DNA from: Planctomycetaceae bacterium
Lineage (GTDB): Bacteria > Planctomycetota > Phycisphaerae > SM23-33
Direction: 5' to 3'
Length of the DNA: 64,000 nt
Assembly (NCBI GenBank): GCA_039680605.1
Contig: JBDKTA010000043.1
Location: 62,001 to 126,000 of the forward strand
In this document: one piece after another, positions 41,831-51,070 of the stretch
Numbering within the stretch: the stretch's first letter is position 1
How the letters are laid out: each line of letters starts with the position of its first letter
Program-made: the position numbers and the translations under genes
Notes under the pieces: model-generated
Database searches by the model: none
What the model was told of the DNA's origin: nothing
The model's input: only the letters and a program-made list of their open reading frames with translations

Positions 41831-44074
41831 TCATTTGGAGCCCCCGGAGGGGGTGACTGAATACGATTGCCCGGATTGCGTCTCGAATCGGAAACAGCCG
41901 TCTGCGTCGGTCGTCAACTCCACATTCTTTCCGGAGGAAGACAGCACCGCCCGGCCAGCGCCGAACGGATCGGCCACGACGCACAGACCGCCCTTCTCGC
42001 TGTCGATGCGAACCCGCGTGGTCTTGCCGCTCTCGCGCTGGGCCGAGACCAGGAACGCTCCCACCGCGCGCAGCGTCTGGAACGATGCGTCCTTCCAGCT
42101 CTCCGGCACGGCCGGGAACACGCGGATGACGCCCTTGAGGCTCTGCAGCAGCAGGTGCGCCACAGCCGCGGCCGTGCCGTAGCAGGGGTCCAACTGCATC
42201 ATGTCATTCATGCCGTTATCGCGGCGGTGGTCGGTGCACTTGTGGATCGAGGCGACGGCATCGCCACCCTTGCCCAGTTGGGCGGCCGCACACGCCAGCC
42301 AGATCGAGCAGTGGTTTCCGCCGTCGTAGTGCCCGCGGATGCGCTTGAACGTGTTCCACGCCACCTGTTGCACCGATGGCGGGCTGGCGACGTCGACCTC
42401 GGCCGCCGGCCAGAGCGGACCGATCCGCGGGATCGACGGCTCAAGCACGAGGTATTCCTCATTCTCGACATCGAGCCAGTACCCCAGCTTTTCGGGATAC
42501 GGCGGCAGATGTTCGAGTATCTCGCTCCAGCGGGTGCGGTCGCCCTCGTCCACGCCGAGCACGCGCGAGCTTTCGATCAAGGCCGTCAGCAGCACGCGCA
42601 GCATCGCCAAATCCATCGTGACGTTCTTGCCCCAGCACATCATCAGCCACGCGCGCCAGTCGATCATCTCCGGCGAAAACGACGGGCCCAGATCGTACAG
42701 GCCGCGGTCGTTCTTGCTCAGGAAGCCTTCGTAGAACAGGCTCAGTTCCTTCAGGAATGGATACGCCCATCGCAAGAACTCGGTGTCCTGGCTGTACAGA
42801 TAATGCCACCAGAAGTACTGGGCGACCCACGCCCCCGCGCCCGGCCAGGCCCACGGCGCCGCCAGCTCGTGCCCGTGCGGGCCTCCGGCCATCGGGATGT
42901 ACAGCCCGCGGCGGTTGAAATATTCCTTGGCCGCCCGCCGCGTTTCGTCGCGCATCTCGACGGCGTAAAGGCGGTATAGCGGTTCGAGCAGCTCCAGATG
43001 ATTGTTGGTGTACGCGCACTGGTGCAGGATCTCGACGTTGCCATCGGCGTGGTAGTCGGTATGCCAGGCGGGGCGATTGTACAGATTCCAGATCCCCTGC
43101 AGCCCCGGGGCCTGGCAGCCCGGCTGGCTGCTCGACCCGAAAAGGTACATCCCCCACCGCCAGCCCTTCTGCAGCGCCGCGTCCGGCACGTTCACGCTCG
43201 AGGCCGACCAGAACTTCTGCCACCACGCGCGATGTGGGTCTTCCAGTTCCGCCGGCGCATCGGGCGTAAGACCGCACAAGCGCGCGACGGCCGCCGAACG
43301 GGTGTCGTGATCGTCACGCGACGTGACGATCGTCACCAGCAGCACGAGCTTGCCCAGCTCCGGCGCGATCGTCAGCACCGCCTCGCTGGCCGAGGCCTCC
43401 CACGAGCACCGCCCGCCGACGACGCGCACGGCCAATGTGTAGTCGATGCTCTCCGGGATCGACACGTCGATGCCGGCGATGTCACCATCGACCCACGCGC
43501 TGCCGCCGGGGCAGTCCAGCGACTGCTGCCTCCACAGCCGCGCCTTGCCGAAGAGTTTCTTGTCAGGCACGTTGTAGATCGTGACGGGAATGACCTTGTC
43601 GCGAGCGGGCACGAACGTCTCGATGGTGAAAGCCTGCTTGTGCTCGCGATACTCGCTGCACGGGCAATGCACCCGCGCCATCGCGGTCTCCAGGTCCAAC
43701 TCCTGGCGAAAGCCCAGTGACCGCTCGCCCGGCAGCAGGTTCAGGTCAAGCTGCCCGCACGGCTGAAGCGAAGGCCCCGACGAGTTCTCGCGCTCGAGCC
43801 AGTCCTTATAGATGGTGTCGCACCAGGCCCAGTCGCCAGCCCCTGCGCGTTTGACGAGCTCGTTAAACGTCGTCTTGTCTTCCGGCAGGCCCTGCCCCGG
43901 ACTGATTCGATAATCCCAGACCGTGGACTTGTTGAACCCCAGCGTCACCTGCTGCGGCGAGCCATGGACGACAACGCCCATGTCGCCATTGCCCAGCGGC
44001 AGCCCCTCCACCCACTTCGGCGTGGGGTGATCGAGAACGATTCGTGTTTCGCCCGTGGGATCCGTCCTGCTCAT
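41831..44074 (-). CDS. GH95-family glycoside hydrolase, tandem paralogue
   Basis: 747 residues, clearly homologous along its length to the upstream-numbered neighbour: WVEGLPLGNGDMGVVVHGS, GLQGIWNLYNRPAWHTDYH, DGNVEILHQCAYTNNHLEL, AAPWAWPGAGAW and PSFSPEMIDWRAWLMM. The Asn-pair position reads ADGN, again without the first Asn. The C-terminal beta-domain is uninterrupted (DPFGAGRAVLSSSGKNVEL). Transcribed before the 788-residue copy, about 80 nt apart, so the two form an operon for fucose- or galactose-type side chains. Exact linkage is unknown. Confidence 0.88.
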   Translation of the reverse strand: MSRTDPTGETRIVLDHPTPKWVEGLPLGNGDMGVVVHGSPQQVTLGFNKSTVWDYRISPGQGLPEDKTTFNELVKRAGAGDWAWCDTIYKDWLERENSSGPSLQPCGQLDLNLLPGERSLGFRQELDLETAMARVHCPCSEYREHKQAFTIETFVPARDKVIPVTIYNVPDKKLFGKARLWRQQSLDCPGGSAWVDGDIAGIDVSIPESIDYTLAVRVVGGRCSWEASASEAVLTIAPELGKLVLLVTIVTSRDDHDTRSAAVARLCGLTPDAPAELEDPHRAWWQKFWSASSVNVPDAALQKGWRWGMYLFGSSSQPGCQAPGLQGIWNLYNRPAWHTDYHADGNVEILHQCAYTNNHLELLEPLYRLYAVEMRDETRRAAKEYFNRRGLYIPMAGGPHGHELAAPWAWPGAGAWVAQYFWWHYLYSQDTEFLRWAYPFLKELSLFYEGFLSKNDRGLYDLGPSFSPEMIDWRAWLMMCWGKNVTMDLAMLRVLLTALIESSRVLGVDEGDRTRWSEILEHLPPYPEKLGYWLDVENEEYLVLEPSIPRIGPLWPAAEVDVASPPSVQQVAWNTFKRIRGHYDGGNHCSIWLACAAAQLGKGGDAVASIHKCTDHRRDNGMNDMMQLDPCYGTAAAVAHLLLQSLKGVIRVFPAVPESWKDASFQTLRAVGAFLVSAQRESGKTTRVRIDSEKGGLCVVADPFGAGRAVLSSSGKNVELTTDADGCFRFETQSGQSYSVTPSGGSK

Positions 44075-44246
44075 TGCGGCTCCTGTGCCAGCCGATCAGC
44101 CGTGTACGACTGCGGCATGATGAACATTGTTCTACGCATGGATTAATCATCAGCGATTCCTGCGAATAAATCCATGACCTCCATGGGGAACATTGCGATG
44201 ATAAAACTCTGTGGCGTGGGCGAGATCCATGCCCATGCCAGGACCC

Positions 44247-46811
44247 ATGCCAGATACTTTCTTTGATATCGACGCGATCACCGGCCTGACCGACGAGCAG
44301 GCGCAGGACCGCCTCGCGCGCGAGGGGTACAACGAACTGCCTTCCACGCGGCGGCGCGGGCTGGGGTCGATTGCCCTGAGCGTCATCAAGGAGCCGATGT
44401 TCCTGCTGCTGGTGGCCTGCGGGGCGGTGTACATGGGCGTGGGCGATTTCCAGGAAGCCCTGATGCTGCTGGGGTTCGTCGCGGTCATCATGGGCATTAC
44501 CATCGTGCAGGAGCGTCGCACCGAGCGGGCGCTGGAGGCGCTGCGCGATCTGTCCAGCCCCCGCGCGCTGGTCGTCCGCAGCGGCAGGCAGCAGCGCATC
44601 CCCGGACGCGAGGTCGCCCGCGGCGACATGATCATCCTCACCGAAGGCGACCGCGTGCCCGCCGACGCCATCGTGCGGCAGTGCATGGGGCTGACGGCCG
44701 ACGAGTCGCTGCTGACGGGCGAGTCGGTTCCGGTACACAAGACCGCCCGCGCCGCCGGCGACGAGTTCGACCGCCCCGGCGGCGAGGGGCTGGCCGGCGT
44801 CTTCTGCGGCAGCTTGATCACCGGCGGCCAAGGGGCGGCGCAGGTTGTGGCAACGGGCATGGCCACGCAGATGGGGCAGATCGGCAAGGCCCTGCAGACC
44901 ATCGAGCAGCAGCGCTCGCCCCTGCAGCGCCAGACCGCCCGCCTGGTGCGCACGCTGGCGGCAGTGGGGCTGACGCTCTGCGCGGCGGTGGTGTTGGTCT
45001 ACGCCCTGATGCGCGGTGGCGGCGCCCTGGAGTGGAAGAACGCCGTGCTGGCCGGGCTGACGCTGGCGATGGCCACGCTGCCCGAAGAGTTCCCCGTCGT
45101 GCTGACGATCTTTCTGGCGATGGGCGCGTGGCGCATCTCGCGCAGGGGCGTGCTGACGCGCCGCACCGCCGCGGTCGAGACCCTCGGGGCCACCACCGTC
45201 CTGTGCGTCGACAAGACCGGAACGCTGACGCAGAACCGCATGTCGATCAGCAAGCTCTGGACCGGCGACGACATCTTCAACCTGGCCACGCCCCACGATC
45301 GCCTGCCCGAGCGGTTTCACCGCCTGCTGGAGTTCGGCGTTTTGGCCAGCAAGAAAGACCCCTTCGACCCGATGGACCGCGCCCTCAAGGCCCTGGGGCG
45401 CGAGTACCTCGCCAGCACCGAGCACCTCCACGAGAGCTGGACCCTCGTGCATGAGTACCCGCTCTCGGGCGAACTGCTGGCGCTGTCGCACGTGTGGGTC
45501 TCGCCCGACGGCAAACGCGCGATGATCGCCGCCAAGGGCGCCCCCGAGGCCGTCGCCGACCTGTGCCACATGAACGACCCCCAGCGCCGCCGCCTCGTCG
45601 AGAAAGTTGCCGCCATGGCCGACGAGGGGCTGCGCGTCCTGGGCGTGGCTCGCGGCCTGCCCGCCGGACCCGACGACCTGCCCGGACGCCAGCATGACTT
45701 CGATTTCGAGTTCCTGGGCCTGGTGGGCCTGGCCGACCCCGTGCGCCCCGCGGTCAAGGCCGCCATCGAACAGTGCCACAGCGCCGGCATCCGCGTGATC
45801 ATGATCACCGGCGACTATCCCGGCACGGCTGCCAACATCGCGAGGCAGATCGGGATGGACCCCGGCGGGATCCTCACCGGCTCGGACCTTGACGCGATGA
45901 GCGACGCTGACCTGCAGCAGCGTATCGCCGACACGAATGTGGTCGCCCGAGTCGTGCCCCAGCAGAAGCTGCGCATCGTCAACGCCCTCAAGGCCGGCGG
46001 CGAAGTCGTCGCCATGACCGGCGACGGCGTTAACGACGCCCCCGCCCTCAAGGCCGCCCATATCGGCCTGGCCATGGGCGGGCGCGGCACGGATGTAGCC
46101 CGCGAGGCGGCGAGCCTGGTCCTGCTCGACGACGACTTTTCCTCCATCGTTCAGGCCGTGCGCCTCGGGCGGCGGATCTTCGACAACATCAAAAAGGCCG
46201 TCGCCTACATCTTCGCCATCCATGTGCCCATCGCCGGTCTGTCGCTGGTCCCGGTGTTCTTCACCGGCCTGGACGATCTGATCCTGCAGCCGGTACACAT
46301 CCTCTTTCTGGAGCTGATCATCGACCCGTCCTGCACGATGATTTTCGAAGCCGAGCCCGCCGAGGCCGACGTGATGTCCCGCCGCCCGCGAAACCCCGCC
46401 GAGCCGCTCTATTCGCTGCCGGTGCTGGCGTTGAGCTTGCTGCAGGGCCTGGTCGTGCTGGCGATTACGCTGGGCGTCTTCATCATCGCCCGCCGCAACG
46501 GGCACAGCGAAGACAATGCCCGCGGCCTGACCTTCGCCTCGCTGGTGGTGGCCAACCTGGCGCTGATCCTCACCAATCGCTCCTGGACGCAAACGGTCTG
46601 GGCAATGTTCAAAGTGCGCAACCGCGCCGTCTGGTTTGTCCTCGGCGGGGCCGCAACCTGCCTGGCGCTGGTGCTCTTCGTGCCGCCGCTGCAGCAACTG
46701 TTTCACTTCGCCCCGCTGCACGCCAACGACCTGCTGATCTGCCTGGCCGCCGGCGCTCTGAGCATCCTTTGGTTCGAAGTGCTCAAGATCCTCCGCCGAC
46801 GCAAAGGTTAG
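44247..46811 (+). CDS. cation-translocating P-type ATPase
   Basis: 854 residues from ATG 44247 (AGGA upstream; GTG 44211 would add 12 residues). The N-terminal cation ATPase domain has GLTDEQAQDRLAREGYNEL. Then come LTADESLLTGESVPVHK (actuator TGES), MATLPEEFPVVLTIFLAMGAWR (transport helix M4 with PEEFP), VLCVDKTGTLTQNRM (phosphorylated Asp), FLGLVGLADPVRP, MITGDYPGTA and MTGDGVNDAPALKAA (hinge). About eight to ten membrane helices end in the C-terminal cation ATPase block. The ion is likely Ca2+ or another divalent; PEEFP distinguishes it from heavy-metal CPx pumps. Confidence 0.93.
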   Translation: MPDTFFDIDAITGLTDEQAQDRLAREGYNELPSTRRRGLGSIALSVIKEPMFLLLVACGAVYMGVGDFQEALMLLGFVAVIMGITIVQERRTERALEALRDLSSPRALVVRSGRQQRIPGREVARGDMIILTEGDRVPADAIVRQCMGLTADESLLTGESVPVHKTARAAGDEFDRPGGEGLAGVFCGSLITGGQGAAQVVATGMATQMGQIGKALQTIEQQRSPLQRQTARLVRTLAAVGLTLCAAVVLVYALMRGGGALEWKNAVLAGLTLAMATLPEEFPVVLTIFLAMGAWRISRRGVLTRRTAAVETLGATTVLCVDKTGTLTQNRMSISKLWTGDDIFNLATPHDRLPERFHRLLEFGVLASKKDPFDPMDRALKALGREYLASTEHLHESWTLVHEYPLSGELLALSHVWVSPDGKRAMIAAKGAPEAVADLCHMNDPQRRRLVEKVAAMADEGLRVLGVARGLPAGPDDLPGRQHDFDFEFLGLVGLADPVRPAVKAAIEQCHSAGIRVIMITGDYPGTAANIARQIGMDPGGILTGSDLDAMSDADLQQRIADTNVVARVVPQQKLRIVNALKAGGEVVAMTGDGVNDAPALKAAHIGLAMGGRGTDVAREAASLVLLDDDFSSIVQAVRLGRRIFDNIKKAVAYIFAIHVPIAGLSLVPVFFTGLDDLILQPVHILFLELIIDPSCTMIFEAEPAEADVMSRRPRNPAEPLYSLPVLALSLLQGLVVLAITLGVFIIARRNGHSEDNARGLTFASLVVANLALILTNRSWTQTVWAMFKVRNRAVWFVLGGAATCLALVLFVPPLQQLFHFAPLHANDLLICLAAGALSILWFEVLKILRRRKG

Positions 46812-46893
46812 CGGTCGAGCTTGCTCGACGTGGTTTTTGCTCCGGCGAAGGCGAGCGATCGGAGAAATAACCGCGTCGAGCAAGCTCGACCGT
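46812..46893. repeat. palindromic intergenic element, family J
   Basis: CGGTCGAGCTTGCTCGACG on the left and CGTCGAGCAAGCTCGACCG on the right, almost perfectly complementary over 22 nt, starting directly at the ATPase stop codon. Confidence 0.85.
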
Positions 46894-46967
46894 AACATGC
46901 CTCGAGTGCCTCTGACCTTGGTACTAACGCCCTTGTTCCCTGCCCTCTTGAACGTTAATGTTCAGGC

Positions 46968-47861
46968 ATGCATTACGACATCACCTTTATCGGCCACATG
47001 TGTTACGACGAGATCACCGCCTACCAGGGCACGCCGCACGTCGCGCCGGGCAGCGCCGTGCTGTGCGGGGCGATGGCGGCCGTCGGCGCGGGGGCGACCG
47101 TCGCCGTCGTCGCCAAAATGGCCCCGGCCGACGCGCATATCCTGGCGCCCATGACCGACCGCGGCGTCACAGCGTTCGTCATCCCCGCCCAGGAGACCAC
47201 ATACAGCCGCGTGATTCACGAAAGCCCCGACCCGGACGTGCGGCGGCTGATCCTGGCCAAGAGCGCCGGATTCATCGCCCTTGACGAAGTGCCTGGGCTC
47301 GATTCGTCGTTCGTACACCTGGCGGGCATCAGCAACGAAGAGTTCACGATGGAACTGATGGCCGCCCTGAAGGCGCGCGGCTACAGCCTCTCGACCGACA
47401 TGCAGAGCTTTGTGCGACAGGTGGACCCGCTCACGCGCGAGATCGCCTTCGCCGACGTGGCGGCCAAGAAGGACATCGCCGCCCTGATGGACCGCCTCAA
47501 GCTCGACGTCGTCGAGGCGAAGATCCTTACCGGCACCGACGATCTGGAAAAAGCCGCCCTGATCGTTGAGAGCTGGGGCTGCCCCGAGGTGCTCATCACC
47601 CGCCAGGATGGCGTCCTCGTGCGGGCCGGCGGGCAAACGCGCTTCGAGAAATTCAGCAACGCCAGCATCGTCGGCCGCACCGGCCGAGGCGATACCACCT
47701 TCGCCGCATACATGGCCTGGCGGCTGAATCACGCACCGGCCGAAAGCATCCGCTTCGCCGCCGCGCTGGTGTCGATCAAGATGGAAACAAAAGGCCCCTT
47801 CACCGGCACGCTGGATGCGGTACTGCAACGGATGACCCGCTCGCATGGAGCTAAACAATGA
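46968..47861 (+). CDS. PfkB family carbohydrate kinase
   Basis: 297 residues. The opening DITFIGHMCYDEI and the GSAVLCGAMAAVGAGATVAVVAKM block (in parts GSAVLCGAMAAVGAG) match the PfkB/ribokinase N-terminal glycine motif. The C-terminal signature NASIVGRTGRGDTTFAAYMA carries the catalytic Asp of GxGD. It should phosphorylate a sugar or nucleoside; substrate is unknown. The 3' end overlaps the start of the esterase gene by 4 nt (ATGA). Confidence 0.9.
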   Translation: MHYDITFIGHMCYDEITAYQGTPHVAPGSAVLCGAMAAVGAGATVAVVAKMAPADAHILAPMTDRGVTAFVIPAQETTYSRVIHESPDPDVRRLILAKSAGFIALDEVPGLDSSFVHLAGISNEEFTMELMAALKARGYSLSTDMQSFVRQVDPLTREIAFADVAAKKDIAALMDRLKLDVVEAKILTGTDDLEKAALIVESWGCPEVLITRQDGVLVRAGGQTRFEKFSNASIVGRTGRGDTTFAAYMAWRLNHAPAESIRFAAALVSIKMETKGPFTGTLDAVLQRMTRSHGAKQ

Positions 47862-48730
47862 AGGCATTTGTTGCGGTCCTGAGTTCGGCATTTCTCCTGC
47901 TGCTGACTGCCTGCGGGCAACAATCACAAATGAAACCTGAAGCTGCTCACAACACGGACGGGCAACAAACCGTCAAAGTCTTCATCCTGGCCGGCCAATC
48001 GAACATGGGCGGGGCGGGCAACGTCGCCGAACTGTTCGAGCAGCAGCGCAAGATCCCGCCCAGCATCCGCCTCTGGGAAGGAGGGCAGTTCCGCGAGTTG
48101 GTATGGAACAAGAGCTTCGGGCCCGAGGTCGGCTTTGCCGACGGCCTGCTCAAGGCCGGCGTGGCCGGCCCGGTGGTGCTCGTCAAGCTCGGGCCCGGCG
48201 GCACGCACCTCTATGGCGACTGGGCCCCCGACGGCAAGGCCGACGCCAACGGGCGCGGCGGGCTCTACGCCAAGCTGATGGCCGAAGTGGCCGCGGCGAC
48301 CCAGGCCATCGAAGCCCAGGGCAAACACGCCCGGATCGCCGGCATGTGCTGGATGCAGGGCGAACGCGACGCGCGCGACAAAGTCATGGGCGAATCGTAC
48401 CGTGCCAACCTCAAGGCCTTCGTCGCCCGCCTCCGCAAGGACACGGCCGTGGCCGACATGCCCGTGGTCATTGCGCGCATCAGCCCCCGCAAGATCGTCG
48501 TCGATCTGGGCCCGGCCTTCCAGGTGCAGCCGTATCGCCAGGCGGTGCGAGAGGCGCAGGAAAAAGTCGCCCGCGACGACGGCCGCGCCGCCTGGATCGA
48601 CGCCGACGACCTACCGCAGTTCGACAACCTGCACTACGACGCCGCCGGCCAATTGATGCTAGGCCGCCGCTTCGCCAGCGCCATGCTCAAGCTGATGGGC
48701 GTATCCGGCTGGGACAAGATCGTCCCATAG
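47858..48730 (+). CDS. sialate O-acetylesterase-like (SASA/DUF303) carbohydrate esterase
   Basis: 290 residues with a lipoprotein-like or cleaved signal (LLLLTACGQQ near 15-24, possible lipobox LTAC). The SASA motifs are FILAGQSNMGGAGN (catalytic Ser), GMCWMQGERDARD and DNLHYDAAGQLMLG (Asp-His). Such enzymes remove O-acetyl groups from sialic acids or plant xylans. Coupling to the PfkB kinase suggests a deacetylate-then-phosphorylate step in use of a sugar. The lipobox suggests an envelope location. Confidence 0.88.
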   Translation: MKAFVAVLSSAFLLLLTACGQQSQMKPEAAHNTDGQQTVKVFILAGQSNMGGAGNVAELFEQQRKIPPSIRLWEGGQFRELVWNKSFGPEVGFADGLLKAGVAGPVVLVKLGPGGTHLYGDWAPDGKADANGRGGLYAKLMAEVAAATQAIEAQGKHARIAGMCWMQGERDARDKVMGESYRANLKAFVARLRKDTAVADMPVVIARISPRKIVVDLGPAFQVQPYRQAVREAQEKVARDDGRAAWIDADDLPQFDNLHYDAAGQLMLGRRFASAMLKLMGVSGWDKIVP

Positions 48731-48734
48731 CGAA

Positions 48735-48826
48735 ATACGGAGTGCGGCAGCCATAGCTGCCGCTTTGGCAGTTGTTCGGCGATCAACAACTCCAAAAGCG
48801 GCAGCTAAGGCTGCCGCACTCCATAT
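48735..48826. repeat. palindromic intergenic element, family B (copy 2)
   Basis: GGAGTGCGGCAGCCATAGCT...GCCGCTTT and AAAGCGGCAGC...GCCGCACTCC arms as in copy 1 at 18040. It begins 5 nt after the esterase stop. Confidence 0.85.
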
Positions 48827-48843
48827 GACCCAAAGGAATGATT

Positions 48844-49659
48844 ATGCGATGCCTTCAACAGACCCTCTGCCGCTCGGACTTTGATATCAGCTTCTCGCCG
48901 GACCTGAGACCGGCCTGCCGGGTGCTGCTGCCCGAGCATGTTTCAGCCCAGGGACTGGAGAACGCTCCCGCGGTGGTCCATGCCGTCGGCGGCGCGTGGC
49001 GCGTCGCCGGCGATGTTATCGAAGGTTCGTTCCGGCCGACAGACGAGATCGAAATCGGCGTGACGCTTGGCGACGGCGGCGACGCGGCGCTGGTCACAAT
49101 TGCATTCCGCAATCTCGGCAAGAACACGTGGCGCGACCTGCAGTCCAACGTCTGCGTAGCGATGAACCACCTGCCCGGCAGCGGCGGGCACCACTGGGCC
49201 AATGGCGACTTCATCCCCGAGAGCCTGCCGCTGGATCGGAGCGAGCACGGCCGTTATTGGTACTCCAGACTCGCCCCGCAGAACTACAAGGGCCTCTCAG
49301 CCGGCGGCTGGGTGACGCTGCATCCGGATGCGGACGACCCTCGCTGCGACAAGGTTCAGCCCTACCCGCACCTGATCGGCGAGGCCCGCGACGTCATCGC
49401 CTGCGCGGTCAAGGCCCCTGGGCAGGACCTGTTCCTGTTCCAGACCTGGGATGCCCCGTGCCGCCGCCACAGCCCCTTCTGGGGCAACGCCTGCACGCAC
49501 CTGCAGCAGTGCGTCGCGCCGATGGTTGCGCCGGGCGAGACCGCCGTCCTGGCAGGGCGTATCGGACTCTTTCGCGGTGACTGGAGCGGCCTGGCGGAAC
49601 ACATCTCGCGAGGGCAATGGGCGTGGGAGAACGCCAAGCCCTGGTCGGGAGCCCTGTAA
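48844..49659 (+). CDS. hypothetical protein, beta-rich, sugar-context
   Basis: 271 residues from ATG 48844 with AAAGGAATG upstream. No family is recognised. The chain is rich in beta-type segments (IEIGVTLGDGGDAALVTIAF), has several Trp/Tyr residues, and ends in a segment LAEHISRGQWAWENAKPW. No signal peptide or membrane helix. Cys residues (RCLQQTLC, CRRHSPFWGNACTHLQQC) may bind metal or form disulfides. It follows the PfkB-esterase pair, so it could belong to the same sugar pathway. It does not look like an enzyme I can name. Confidence 0.75.
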   Translation: MRCLQQTLCRSDFDISFSPDLRPACRVLLPEHVSAQGLENAPAVVHAVGGAWRVAGDVIEGSFRPTDEIEIGVTLGDGGDAALVTIAFRNLGKNTWRDLQSNVCVAMNHLPGSGGHHWANGDFIPESLPLDRSEHGRYWYSRLAPQNYKGLSAGGWVTLHPDADDPRCDKVQPYPHLIGEARDVIACAVKAPGQDLFLFQTWDAPCRRHSPFWGNACTHLQQCVAPMVAPGETAVLAGRIGLFRGDWSGLAEHISRGQWAWENAKPWSGAL

Positions 49660-49685
49660 ACCTCCGGTCTCCTCGTCATCGAACG

Positions 49686-50825
49686 TCAGGCCACTTGGCG
49701 GCGGCGAAGCATAATCGTGACGCCGCCCATCGCCAGCAGGACCAGCGTCGCCGGCTCGGGCACTTGCTGATGAGTGCTGCCTTCGGCGGGGATGCTGGCC
49801 TGTACGTGAACGTTCGAAGCGATCCACAGATTCCCGGCGGCGTAAATCGAGCCCTCGATCACCGTCCCGCTGCCGACATTGAACGTCTGACCGAAATTGA
49901 AGATCGTGGCGGCAACCTGGCCGTTACTGCCGATCTCGACGTCGCCGCCGGCCTTGAGCGTCACGGCGTTGGACCCGACGCGGGAGAAGTCCAGGCCGCT
50001 GACGGCGCAGAAGTCCTCTTGAATGTTGATGACGATCTCTCCAGAATCCGCCTGGGCGACGATGCGGACATTACCGCCGAGGTTCAGCGACTGAAAGTTA
50101 TAGGTCCCGGCTTGCGTGAGGTAGATGGTGGAGCCGCTGCCAAAATCGAAACGTCCGTAATCGCCGCTGGCTAGCGAGGTGACCGAGTTGCTGTTGTACC
50201 ACCGGTAAGCCCCTTGGGAACCCAGTGTGGAGGTGGCCAGCGCCTCGGTCGTCCAGGTATCCGGGGCGGCAGCGCCTCCGCGTCGCGCCTGGCCATCGAC
50301 GACGGCCTTGCTGTTCTTGCTGTACTTGCCCCCATAGATGACGTCGCCGTAGACGTGCGACTTGCTCGCCAGCGAAACGTCCGAGGCGCTCTGCACCGAA
50401 CCGTTGACCTGTGAACTGGAACTGACGGTCACGCCGCCCACGGCACGGATGCCGGCCGTGGTCACGCCAGACCCAAATGACACCTCCCCGCCGGCGTCGA
50501 TAGCCCCGACGGTGCTGTTCTTGTTGATCCAGACATCGCCCGCCGAGACGATCCGCCCGCTGACGGACATGTTCTGGTCCATGCCAACTGCCCCGCCGCC
50601 GTAGACGTTTGCGGAGATCGTGCTGTCGTTGTCGATCCAGATGTCTCCGCCGGCCGCCAGCGAGCCTGAAATCACGATGCCTGATCCCGTGTTGAGTTCC
50701 CCGCCGGCGTAGACGGCCAGGGCGCTGCGATTGACGGTGATGACTTCGGCCACGCCAGCGTGCGACAAAAACAGCACAAGCCCTGCCGCCAGGGCGATCC
50801 GGGTTGTCTTGCAGGTTCCTCTCAT
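49686..50825 (-). CDS. PEP-CTERM protein with bactofilin-like beta-helix repeats
   Basis: 379 residues from ATG 50825 (GGAAGGGACC upstream), signal peptide 1-26. Repeated short strands of the form SGSLAAGGDIWIDNDSTISAN, in parts GDIWIDNDST, GDVWINKNST and GNLWIASNVHV, alternate with AGGxV turns, as in polymer-forming bactofilin or beta-helix proteins. The C-terminus is a PEP-CTERM sorting signal (QVPEPATLVLLAMGG, hydrophobic helix, RRRQ). Likely an exported surface or matrix protein sorted by an exosortase not encoded here. Confidence 0.85.
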   Translation of the reverse strand: MRGTCKTTRIALAAGLVLFLSHAGVAEVITVNRSALAVYAGGELNTGSGIVISGSLAAGGDIWIDNDSTISANVYGGGAVGMDQNMSVSGRIVSAGDVWINKNSTVGAIDAGGEVSFGSGVTTAGIRAVGGVTVSSSSQVNGSVQSASDVSLASKSHVYGDVIYGGKYSKNSKAVVDGQARRGGAAAPDTWTTEALATSTLGSQGAYRWYNSNSVTSLASGDYGRFDFGSGSTIYLTQAGTYNFQSLNLGGNVRIVAQADSGEIVINIQEDFCAVSGLDFSRVGSNAVTLKAGGDVEIGSNGQVAATIFNFGQTFNVGSGTVIEGSIYAAGNLWIASNVHVQASIPAEGSTHQQVPEPATLVLLAMGGVTIMLRRRQVA

Positions 50826-50934
50826 GGTCCCTTCCGTTTCATATATCCGCGGCCGACGCACCAATGCCCGCCGCGATAGAGTCGTTACATACCGACCGTA
50901 GAATTCACACGAGGGGCAGGCGAAAGAATCAGAG

Positions 50935-51064
50935 AAAAAACTGACCGCAGAGGCTCAGAGGAGGATGAGTGAGAGGAAAGACGGGCAAACATGGAAGAAA
51001 ACAAAACACAATCGCAAAGGATCCCCGGCCCCAACTCGTTTTTCTCCGTGCCTCTGTGGTAATC
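50935..51064. repeat. palindromic intergenic element, family A (copy 3)
   Basis: CTGACCGCAGAGGCTCAGAGG on the left and TTCTCCGTGCCTCTGTGGTAA on the right, at the end of the phosphatidyltransferase gene. Confidence 0.8.
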
Positions 51065-51070
51065 CCCGTT

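Noticed and set aside
43863-46898. A 1011-residue open frame on the minus strand opposite the P-type ATPase
   Set aside because: It is antisense to a gene with every P-type ATPase motif, and its composition (Gly/Arg/His/Ala, no domain) is typical of a shadow frame in GC-rich DNA.
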